This document shows positions 52,468 through 59,784 of a DNA stretch of 64,000 nucleotides, piece by piece. Every line of letters begins with the position of its first letter. The first letter of the stretch is position 1. The position numbers and the translations under genes were made by a program. Source of the DNA: Chelativorans salis (lineage in GTDB: Bacteria > Pseudomonadota > Alphaproteobacteria > Rhizobiales > Rhizobiaceae); assembly GCF_025336525.1 (NCBI RefSeq), contig NZ_JAOCZP010000006.1:124001-188000 (forward strand). The letters are read 5' to 3'. Below the pieces are notes generated by a model that made no database searches, was not told the origin of the DNA, and saw only the letters and a list, made by a program, of their open reading frames with translations.

Positions 52468-52842
52468 TCAACTGGTACCGCTCGCATTGATGAAGGCAGC
52501 CGGCGCGGCGTGATAGAGCTCGTGCATGACGAGGCGCAGAACGCGGCGGCGTCCGCCTGAGCCACATATCAAGCATCGAAGGTCAGGATGAAATCTAGGA
52601 TTGTCCCGACCCATTCTAGGACCCGTTGCTCAGCCCTCGCTTTCACCCAATTGCCCATGGCGCAGTTCGCACCGCCCTACGATCTGCCGCCCAGCCTCCG
52701 CATTGTCGACGTTGGTCCAAAGCGCTCCGATCGAGGCGCCGGCGAGGTGGGCATGATCCGGATTGTGGAGCGGCGCGTCATCTTCAATAATAGTCGACGT
52801 GATCCATTCGATCAGCTCGTGCGCCGCCGGAAGATCGGGCAA
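52468..52842 (-). pseudogene. Broken phage-type putative metallopeptidase gene
   Basis: Read leftward, three frames carry successive parts of one protein. Frame one: LPDLPAAHELIEWI, LHNPDHAHLAGASIGALWTN, AGRQIVGRCEL. Frame two: AMGNWVKARAEQRVLEW, DFILTFDA, then an in-frame stop, then YVAQADAAAFCA. Frame three: LVMHELYHAAPAAF, containing the HExxH zinc motif HELYH. The order and motifs match the putative phage metallopeptidase family (HELYH preceded by a TLDA...FCALVEHELYH-type block). At least two frameshifts and one stop break it, and the expected C-terminal block is absent, cut off by the GntR operator region. No ATG or ribosome binding site is seen. Identification rests on recalled family motifs. 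Confidence 0.6.
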
Positions 52843-52936
52843 CGCCCTCTAGCAGATCGGATGGCGGAAAGACGCGATGCTTGATCCTGGAACTCATTTT
52901 TCCGGCCCGCATTTGCTCCGTAAAGGAGGATCGGGC

Positions 52937-53590
52937 ATGAAACCATTGTTGGCTATCATCGCCGGCTTCTTGGTCTCCTCGGCAGTCTTCATTAGCGGAG
53001 CGGCCGTAGCCACCTATCTGATCATGGCAGAACCGGTACGGAAGCCGGATGCCAGTCAGGAAGTAACCGATCTGCAGGGCCAGAAGCCGGGGGCAGCCAA
53101 CGCTGCGATACGGATGGTTCGGCCCGTGTCACCTGGCGGCGACCAAGATATCCCCGATCCCGAAAGCGAGACGCAGGAGACACTGACGGACGCACGCACG
53201 TCGTCCAGCGCGCCTGTTGAAGAGATCGATGTGATCAGTACCAGCAGCATCGGCGCGCCGAATGATGCCGACAACGATCAATCGTCGGAAAGTCAGGAAA
53301 CGCTCTCCGCGGCTCACATTGAATGGTGCTCTGACAGGTATCGCTCATATCGGCCCGAAACGAATAGCTACACGCCCGATGGCGGGGGAACTCGGCCCTG
53401 CATTTCACCATACGCGACTTCTGGGACATCTGTTTCGAGCAATTCCGGCCAACAGCGCTACGCCACGAACGATGGGATCATTCTCTCCCCCGAACATGTA
53501 CAGGATTGCCTTCGCCGATATCGTTCCTACAGGCCAGAAGACAACTCGTATCAACCCTACGGCGGCGGTCCAAGACGACAATGCCGCTGA
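52937..53590 (+). CDS. BA14K family protein with two BA14K repeats
   Basis: A 217-residue protein. The first 30 residues form a signal anchor (LLAIIAGFLVSSAVFISGAAVATYL); a low-complexity acidic, serine-rich linker (about 40-135) follows; then two BA14K-type repeats: HIEWCSDRYRSYRPETNSY near 137 and HVQDCLRRYRSYRPEDNSY near 185, each ending in a GGG..C segment. BA14K proteins are envelope-associated and were first described as a lectin-like immunoreactive protein in Brucella. AAAGGAGG stands 8 bases before the ATG at 52937, a perfect ribosome binding site; an in-frame ATG 60 bases upstream lacks one. Transcribed alone or with the following M20 gene. Confidence 0.82.
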   Translation: MKPLLAIIAGFLVSSAVFISGAAVATYLIMAEPVRKPDASQEVTDLQGQKPGAANAAIRMVRPVSPGGDQDIPDPESETQETLTDARTSSSAPVEEIDVISTSSIGAPNDADNDQSSESQETLSAAHIEWCSDRYRSYRPETNSYTPDGGGTRPCISPYATSGTSVSSNSGQQRYATNDGIILSPEHVQDCLRRYRSYRPEDNSYQPYGGGPRRQCR

Positions 53591-53617
53591 GTGGGCACCT
53601 TCAAGGACGGGACGGAT

Positions 53618-54808
53618 ATGGCACGGCACTCCGATGACCTAATCACGGCTCTGGATGCGGACCTCATCGTCGACCTGACACGGCGACTGGTGGCATTTGA
53701 CACGCAGAATCCGCCGGGAAACGAGAAGCAGTGCGCGGAATTCATCCACTGCACACTTTCCGAATGGGGAATTGAAGCCGAACTCGTCGGCGAGCCCGAT
53801 CCAGACCGGCCGCAGCTTGTTGCCTGGCTCAGGGGACGAGAGCCGGGCCCGACGCTGATCCTCAATGGCCATATGGACACGGTTGGGGCAGGCGACTTGC
53901 AAGCCTGGCGTCATCCGCCGCTCGAGGCAATCGTGGAGGACGACCGGCTTTGCGGCCTTGGTACCGCCGACATGAAGGGTGCGCTCGCGATTGCCATGGT
54001 TGTTTTAAAGACGCTCAAGGAGGCCGGCCGGCCACGCGCCGGAACACTCATGTTCCAATCCGCGATGGGCGAGGAGATGGACGAGCCAGGAACCAGGACG
54101 CTGCTTCAGAAAGGGTACACGGGAGACTGGGCCATTGTACTCGAGCCCACCGATTTAAGGATCGGCCCCGGCACGCGCGGCGCCTGTTGGCACGATATCA
54201 CCTTCATCGGGCCCTCGGCTCATTGTGGCCTGGTGCCCGGCGAGACGGCGGACGTGATGCAGGCCGTCAGCGCCTTTGGAAGCGCAATCGCCGAATTGCA
54301 CGCAGCGATTTCCCAGAAGGCGCATCATCTGATGCCGAGCCCGGCATGCCGGATCACCCGTATCGAAGGCGGCAGAGCCCACAACGCGACGGTCGACACG
54401 TGCAGGCTTACCGTCGATCGGCGCATGCTGCCCGAGGAATCGTTCGACGGCATCACCCACGAACTGACAGCGCTCCTCGACGATATCGTGCAACGCCATC
54501 CTGGTGTCAGCTATGAGGTTGCTTTTGTGGCCGGCAACGAGCCCACCGAAACCTCGCTGGAAAATCGCCTGATACGCGCGCTCGACGCAGCCCATGAGGC
54601 GGTGTTGGGCGGGAAGGCCGAAGTCTGGGGCCCGCCCTATGGCTCCGATATGCGCAATTTCGTGTGGGATGCGGGAATTCCGGCCACCAATTTTGGGCCT
54701 GGGGACTTTACTGTCTGCCATCAACCGAACGAGCACGTGAAAATCGAGGACCTCGCCAACGGCGCGCGGATCGTGCTCGCCGCCACCCTCGACCTCCTGG
54801 AAGGTTAG
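53618..54808 (+). CDS. M20 family metallopeptidase (ArgE/DapE-like)
   Basis: A 396-residue zinc hydrolase. Its motifs are LNGHMDTVGAGD, LGTADMKGALAIAM, QSAMGEEMDEPGTR with the catalytic Glu pair, and VCHQPNEHVKIEDL with the final histidine. The GMKGG-type motif and overall length fit the acetylornithine deacetylase/succinyl-diaminopimelate desuccinylase group, which deacylate N-acyl amino acids. No leader. The ATG at 53618 has AAGGACGGGA before it; a GTG at 53591 is the alternative. It is the fourth M20 gene in the window and the only one without a transporter next to it. Confidence 0.87.
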   Translation: MARHSDDLITALDADLIVDLTRRLVAFDTQNPPGNEKQCAEFIHCTLSEWGIEAELVGEPDPDRPQLVAWLRGREPGPTLILNGHMDTVGAGDLQAWRHPPLEAIVEDDRLCGLGTADMKGALAIAMVVLKTLKEAGRPRAGTLMFQSAMGEEMDEPGTRTLLQKGYTGDWAIVLEPTDLRIGPGTRGACWHDITFIGPSAHCGLVPGETADVMQAVSAFGSAIAELHAAISQKAHHLMPSPACRITRIEGGRAHNATVDTCRLTVDRRMLPEESFDGITHELTALLDDIVQRHPGVSYEVAFVAGNEPTETSLENRLIRALDAAHEAVLGGKAEVWGPPYGSDMRNFVWDAGIPATNFGPGDFTVCHQPNEHVKIEDLANGARIVLAATLDLLEG

Positions 54809-55234
54809 AGCATTTTGGCTGCTCTCGCTGCGGTCTCGCGGTGGTTAATCCGTTCAATGAACCGACGGGTGCGAGGGATGGGTTCAAACAGGTACTGATC
54901 TGGTCCAAGCATCTTGCGCCGATTCAGTTCACTCGTGCTCAGCATACCAAAATCCACTTTTTCGATGGCTATTCCCATCCCGCATGTCGACGCGACCAAC
55001 CCTTCCGGTGGTGTTCGAACAGATGCTACGGGCGGAATAGCCATGATAGTCGAAGGCGATTTCGCCGTCGGTCACATAGATATGATTGCCGGCAAAACCA
55101 TCGCTCGGAATGCTATGTGCCCGCGAGAATATGCACGCGCCGTGGCCAAAGAAGACGCGGTCGGGAAGCACCCAATGTCCTACGGGGTCGCGCTTGATAG
55201 GGGCGCGAGCAGGAGTTTCCCTGCCTGTGTTCAA
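54805..55234 (-). pseudogene. Frameshifted hypothetical gene (FGHGAC/DPDQYL-type)
   Basis: Two leftward frames read as one protein. The first (55234 to about 55035) gives VGHWVLPDRVFFGHGAC, SDGFAGNHIYVTDGEIAFDYHGYSAR. The second (about 55033 to 54805) gives AIEKVDFGMLSTSELNRRKM, LGPDQYLFEPIPRTRRFIERI and a stop. The join lies near the GYSAR segment and needs a one-base shift. The same motif order (VFFGHGAC, GNHIYVTDG, FDYHGYS, LNRRKMxGPDQYL, PIPRARRF) is known to me from uncharacterised alphaproteobacterial proteins, and the region after FGHGAC looks shortened. Function unknown. A sequencing error cannot be excluded for the frameshift. Confidence 0.5.
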
Positions 55235-55275
55235 GTGGGACGACGCGCCAGACCGGATCTTGCATCAAGCAGAGC

Positions 55276-55602
55276 TCAGACTTGCTCCAAAAGTGCCCGC
55301 GCCAACTCTTCCCATTCCTCGTCCAGCGTCAGGATCGATCGCGCAGAATCGCAGCGACGGTACCAATATTCCGCATTGGATTGATCGCCTTCTTTGCGAT
55401 GCAGGTAGGCGTGCACACGCATGCCGGCGATATCGTCGTCTTCCTGCGCGCGTTCGTGCGCCTTGTTCCAATCGCCCTTCGCATCCCACCAGAGAGCCTG
55501 CAGGGCTGAGCTTAAACCTGCGGGTGGCTGCGGATTAATAGTCGAATCTCTGAAAGTCTGCAGATCCAATTTATGCCACCGTCGCGAAATCTCGTTCACC
55601 AA
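55276..55602 (-). CDS. Hypothetical protein with WWDAKGDW...HAYLHRKEGD motif
   Basis: A 108-residue soluble, helical protein. It contains SSALQALWWDAKGDWNKAHE, MRVHAYLHRKEGDQSNAEYWYRR and LDEEWEELARALLEQV, a pattern I recognise from conserved uncharacterised proteins of proteobacteria with a TPR-like helical look; no activity is known. The start is TTG 55602 or GTG 55599, with AAGG upstream. It lies 41 bp before the frameshifted gene and points the same way, so the two may once have been co-transcribed. Confidence 0.65.
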   Translation of the reverse strand: MVNEISRRWHKLDLQTFRDSTINPQPPAGLSSALQALWWDAKGDWNKAHERAQEDDDIAGMRVHAYLHRKEGDQSNAEYWYRRCDSARSILTLDEEWEELARALLEQV

Positions 55603-55902
55603 TGATAGCCTTGCCGTGGAAAGAGTGGAAGCGCGTTAACCGAACCCTTTTCCAATGCATCCGTCACACTACTCCCCATCGTTGGATCGACGTAGGCTCA
55701 AGACACTCCCTTCCCTTGCGAAGAAAATAGATGCACCGTGAGGTTATCCGTAGGGAGAGCGTGGAGCCGGAGCTTTGATACCGCGCGACTACATCACCGA
55801 CTGGCGCGGGCTGCGCCGTGAGTGCAGAATTTCCGCCCAAAATCGATCGGAACAGCAACAAGGCCGTCTACGCGACGATAACAAGCCCGGGGCCATGACG
55901 CG
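55603..55902. other. 300-bp intergenic stretch, no gene recognised
   Basis: The stretch separates the leftward hypothetical gene from the rightward alcohol dehydrogenase gene and should hold both promoters. Short open frames here show no protein-like motif. I saw no clear palindrome or terminator. Confidence 0.4.
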
Positions 55903-56946
55903 ATGAAGGCAATGTTCTACGAGATGTTCGGTCAGACTCCGACGATCGCGAGCCTGCCGGACCCGACCCCGACGGAGGAAGGTGTCGTCATTGAGGTTGC
56001 AGCCAGCGGCGTATGCCGCAGCGATTGGCACGGCTGGATGGGACATGATCCCGATATCAAGCTGCCGCATGTTCCCGGCCATGAGCTGGCAGGTCGGGTC
56101 GTTGCCGTCGGCAAAAGCGTCCGGCGGTTCAAGATCGGCGACCGAGTTACGGTGCCGTTCGCTTCGGGTTGTGGACGCTGTGCCGAGTGCCATTCCGGCA
56201 ATCAGCAGGTGTGCCCCAACCAGTTTCAGCCCGGCTTCACTCATTGGGGCTCGTTCGCACAATATGTGGCCATCGACTTCGCGGAAACCAATCTCGTTAC
56301 CTTGCCGGATGCTGTCGACGACAGCACGGCCGCGAGCCTGGGGTGCCGTTTCGCGACATCGTTTCGTGCTGTCGTGGACCAGGCCCGGTTGAAGCCTGGC
56401 GAATGGATCGCCGTCCATGGCTGCGGCGGCGTAGGTCTTTCCGCGATCATGATCGCCGCCGCGCTCGGCGCCAACCCGATCGCCATCGATCTCTCGGAGG
56501 AGAAGCTTTCGCTCGCCCGCGAAAGCGGTACCGTCGCGACCGTCAACGCCTCAACCACCCAATCTGTGGTCGAGGCCGTTCAGGAGATCACCAAGGGCGG
56601 CGCCCATGTTTCAATCGATGCGCTCGGGCATCAGACGACATGTTTCAACTCGATCCAGAACCTGCGCCGGCGTGGCCGGCACGTGCAGGTCGGCCTCATG
56701 CTCGGCAATCAGTCGAAGCCGCGCATTCCAATGGCGCAAGTCATCAGTCACGAGCTGGAGATCTACGGAAGTCATGGCATGCAGGCATGGCGCTACGACG
56801 CTGTTCTCGCGATGATAGAAACGGGCAAGATCGCGCCGGGCAAATTGATCGGCCGCGGCATCAGCATAGTAGATGGCATAGAGGCGCTCACGACCATGGA
56901 CAAATCGGATGCGGTCGGCATGAGCGTCATTACACGGTTCGGGTGA
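55903..56946 (+). CDS. Zinc-dependent alcohol dehydrogenase (MDR superfamily)
   Basis: A 347-residue medium-chain dehydrogenase. Catalytic zinc ligands are Cys in GVCRSDWHG (near residue 38) and the GHE motif of PGHELAGRVV (near 60). The structural zinc is bound by the four cysteines of GCGRCAECHSGNQQVC. The nucleotide loop is VHGCGGVGLSA and NAD specificity is suggested by the acidic residue in AIDLSEEK. It oxidises an alcohol to an aldehyde with NAD. It stands alone; no operon partner is visible, and its substrate cannot be named. Confidence 0.9.
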   Translation: MKAMFYEMFGQTPTIASLPDPTPTEEGVVIEVAASGVCRSDWHGWMGHDPDIKLPHVPGHELAGRVVAVGKSVRRFKIGDRVTVPFASGCGRCAECHSGNQQVCPNQFQPGFTHWGSFAQYVAIDFAETNLVTLPDAVDDSTAASLGCRFATSFRAVVDQARLKPGEWIAVHGCGGVGLSAIMIAAALGANPIAIDLSEEKLSLARESGTVATVNASTTQSVVEAVQEITKGGAHVSIDALGHQTTCFNSIQNLRRRGRHVQVGLMLGNQSKPRIPMAQVISHELEIYGSHGMQAWRYDAVLAMIETGKIAPGKLIGRGISIVDGIEALTTMDKSDAVGMSVITRFG

Positions 56947-57265
56947 AGCGGACGGCGGAGCCATGGCAAGGGAGGGGATAGGCCGCCGGGCGGCGCAAAG
57001 CGAGACTTTGAGACCATCCATGTCGGCAGGCGCCACGACCTCGAACTGAACACGGAGGATGGCCCTGAAGCCAACGTGGAAATTCTGCTCAAGACATGGC
57101 GGAGCAGCCGGCGTTCATCCGATTTCAGCCCTGTGCCAGCTGATCAGGAATCCGTGATGGGCGCGATCGAGCCATTCGTTGCGGCTGACGCCGAGTAAGC
57201 GCGGGTTGATCTTAAAAGATAACCAGCCCAAATGAATCGAAGGCGGGGCACCTTGGAGCAATAAA
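56947..57265 (+). other. 319-bp stretch with a possible coding remnant
   Basis: A rightward frame from about 56947 to the TAA at 57198 reads KRDFETIHVGRRHDLELN then EANVEILLKTWRSSRRSSDF and ends with VMGAIEPFVAADAE. The wording looks protein-like, but there is no ATG start, no ribosome binding site and no family I recognise. It may be the C-terminal remnant of a lost gene. Confidence 0.25.
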
Positions 57266-57532
57266 ATGTGCCGAAACATAAAGACTCTCTTCAATTTCGA
57301 TCCCCCAGCCACGGATGAAGAAATCCGTGACGCAGCCCTTCAGTTCGTCCGGAAAGTGAGCGGTTCGACACGGCCCTCAAAGCGAAACGAGGAGACGTTC
57401 GAACGCGCCGTAGATGCCATCGCGACTTCGGTTCGCGAACTTCTCAATACTCTTGAAACAGCTCAGCATCCGCGTAACCGCGAGGAAGAGGCAGCCAAAG
57501 CGCGCGCCAAGGCGGCGATCCGCTTTGCATGA
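57266..57532 (+). CDS. DUF2277 family protein
   Basis: An 88-residue protein opening MCRNIKTLFNFDPPATDEEI, the hallmark of the DUF2277 family, followed by AALQFVRKVSG and a basic, alanine-rich end (EEAAKARAKAAIRF). The family is widespread in proteobacteria and actinobacteria; its function is not established, and the invariant MCRNI start with cysteine at position 2 is its most notable feature. The gene stands alone. Confidence 0.88.
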   Translation: MCRNIKTLFNFDPPATDEEIRDAALQFVRKVSGSTRPSKRNEETFERAVDAIATSVRELLNTLETAQHPRNREEEAAKARAKAAIRFA

Positions 57533-57801
57533 CAGCAGCAATGGCAGTCCGCAGACTAGCCTCACCTATCCAGCGCGGGCCGCCATACCGTGTCAGATTT
57601 GATTTCCTGCCGGGCATAAACGCCACCGGCGATGACATTGATGCTGGGATTCAAAGTCGATGCATCGGTGCCTTCCGTCACGTCGCAAATATCGTCTTTA
57701 ACTGCGATTTTCACCTTCAAAGCAATGAATAGGAAACCATCTTTGCTAACGCGAATGTAGCGTGGTTCTGGTTCTCTGCCTGAAACGGCGGGCATCGGGA
57801 C

Positions 57802-58944
57802 GTGGACAGTTTTACTCTATTTGCGGCAAACACGCTGGCTGCCCTCGTATTGGCGGCGGCGTTCTTCATTGCCGGAAGAGCGCGCCAGAGCGAACGCTAT
57901 TGGAACTCCTGGTGCATCGCAAACATCATCATCGCGGCTGCCCTTCTGGCATTCATGTTCGAACGCCATCTGCCGGATCTGTTTCTGGTGACCATCCCAA
58001 ATTGCTTGCTGGTCTTGGGGATGTCCCTTCGTTTTCGTGCGGCCCGGGAATTTGCTGGGCGTTCAGTTCACCCAGTTGCCGTGTGGGGCCCGGCAGTGGT
58101 TTTCGTCGCAACCTGCGCGTGGCCCTGGATCTATGGGTCATATGCAACCGTCTACACAATCGTGAACATCCTGCTGGCCGCTCTCGCCATCGCTTCGGCA
58201 GCCGAATTCTGGCGAGATCGCAGTGATCGATTGCCGTCACGATACGGCATGGTTGCGGCCTATGGAATTATTGCGCTCTCCTTCGCGGCCAGGGTCGCTC
58301 AAGGAGCGATTTTTGGCGATGACATGCCGAGGCACCTTCCGGATGATTTGATGCTGATGATCCATCTGTCGGTCGCGGTTCTGCACTTAACAGCATCTGG
58401 AGCCTTTGCGCTGTCGCTCGCTTACGAGCGGGATGCAGTCAGATTGCGCCAGATGGCGATGCACGACTCCCTCACTGGATTGCTGAACAGGACGGCGTTC
58501 GAGGCCCAGGTACGCGAATATCTGTCAGCCGCAGAACGCCGCGACTTCGCCGTCGTGCTTTTCGACCTCGACCGCTTCAAGCATATCAATGACACCTACG
58601 GCCATGCAGCCGGCGACGAAGCCCTCCGGGCTTGCGCCAATGTCTTCACTGAAACATTGCCTCCCCAAAGCATCGTCGCACGTTGGGGAGGCGAGGAATT
58701 CGCTGCATTCTTGCCAGGTACCTCGACATCAGACTCGCTTACGGCCGTCGAGCGTGTCAGGCAGAATATCCGCAGCACCATCATCAGAACTCGAGAGCAG
58801 GAAATACACGTGACCACGAGCGCGGGTGTCTGCCACAGCTCATGCGGTTCTGGTGATTTCGATGAGCTCCTGATGCGCGCGGACGCCGCGCTCTACTCAG
58901 CAAAGAACAGTGGGCGCGACTGCGTTGAACGGATGGTGGCCTGA
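57802..58944 (+). CDS. Membrane-anchored GGDEF domain diguanylate cyclase
   Basis: A 380-residue protein. Residues 1-205 carry about six membrane helices (LFAANTLAALVLAAAFFIAG, IANIIIAAALLAFMF, PAVVFVATCAWPW and others) without a named sensor family. Residues 215-378 form a GGDEF domain: DSLTGLLNR, VVLFDLDRFKHINDTYGH with metal-binding Asp, and the active loop RWGGEEF. The loop is active-type, so it should make cyclic di-GMP from two GTP. The RxxD inhibitory site expected five residues before GGEEF is absent (SIVAR instead). The start is GTG at 57802. Confidence 0.88.
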   Translation: MDSFTLFAANTLAALVLAAAFFIAGRARQSERYWNSWCIANIIIAAALLAFMFERHLPDLFLVTIPNCLLVLGMSLRFRAAREFAGRSVHPVAVWGPAVVFVATCAWPWIYGSYATVYTIVNILLAALAIASAAEFWRDRSDRLPSRYGMVAAYGIIALSFAARVAQGAIFGDDMPRHLPDDLMLMIHLSVAVLHLTASGAFALSLAYERDAVRLRQMAMHDSLTGLLNRTAFEAQVREYLSAAERRDFAVVLFDLDRFKHINDTYGHAAGDEALRACANVFTETLPPQSIVARWGGEEFAAFLPGTSTSDSLTAVERVRQNIRSTIIRTREQEIHVTTSAGVCHSSCGSGDFDELLMRADAALYSAKNSGRDCVERMVA

Positions 58945-59784
58945 TGTCGCATCAATAGTCGTCGGCATAAAAGAGCAATGGTACCCGCTTCATCTCCGAT
59001 GGGTCGGGCGGAAAACCGACACCTCCCACCTCGGGCGCGTTTCGCACGCGCGGAAGGCTTCCTCTCTTCTCGAAAGCATGCCTTGTCCGCCAGAAGCGGA
59101 TTCTTCGGTTGTCTGGTGGCCGTCTTTAGGAGGTTGTCCACCCGGTCGCATACATCATCAGGGGGCAAGGATCCTCGCCTCTTTGGCAGCAGCCAAAACG
59201 GCCCACCTTGCATGTGAAGGTGCGTTCTTGCCATTGAGGGCGGCGAGGACGGCCTTTACCGCCGCAGCATGCTTGACACCTTTCGTACAGGGCCACTCGT
59301 GGGTGAGCATCTGTGCGGCCTGCGACCAGTTACGCTGTCTGCCCCGCCGACACGCGGACGGACTGGACCTATCTGATCCGGCCCGCCCTGCTTCAGCCGC
59401 TACCGGCCAGTGAAGCCAACGCCAATGTGATGTTCTAGTCTAGCCGGCCGATCAAGAGGAGCAGCCGGATGGACCCGACGGCACCCATCGAGACGGGCTG
59501 ACGCTGCTGAACAGCCTCGGCTGGTCGCCTTACGCGAAGCACATGCATCCGACGGATGCGGCACTGCGTGCCATCTTCCTCGGGGCGCGGAAACAGCGCT
59601 GCCCACCCCGATTGTCCGTAGAGGGATAATCCTTCCCACGGCGCTCAGTCCCTTTAGAGCTAGCAAACTCTCAGGTGTCTGCCTCGCTGGAAAGCGGGAT
59701 CACGCGCAGCCTGGTCACTTGCTGGGATGCGCAATCAACGTGTCACCGATAGGTGCTTGTCGTCGTATCCAACCAACATCACCG
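58945..59784. other. 840-bp stretch without a recognisable gene
   Basis: Open frames on both strands are short or carry no known motif, and several stop codons interrupt protein-like fragments (for example DTRTDWTYLIRPALLQPLP near 59350 and SLGWSPYAKHMHPTDAALR near 59520, rightward). This suggests remnants of one or more decayed genes between the GGDEF gene and the end of fdsA. I could not name a family. No insertion-sequence ends or tRNA were seen. Confidence 0.4.

Noticed and set aside
52588-52884. A 98-codon plus-strand open frame
   Set aside because: The opposite strand carries metallopeptidase-like blocks in three frames, and this frame has no ribosome binding site or recognisable motif.
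55664-55861. A 65-codon minus-strand open frame
   Set aside because: No ribosome binding site, no motif, and it lies in the expected promoter region of the alcohol dehydrogenase gene.
57562-57795. A 77-codon minus-strand open frame between the DUF2277 and GGDEF genes
   Set aside because: No ribosome binding site and no family resemblance; the 269-bp gap more likely holds the promoter of the GGDEF gene.
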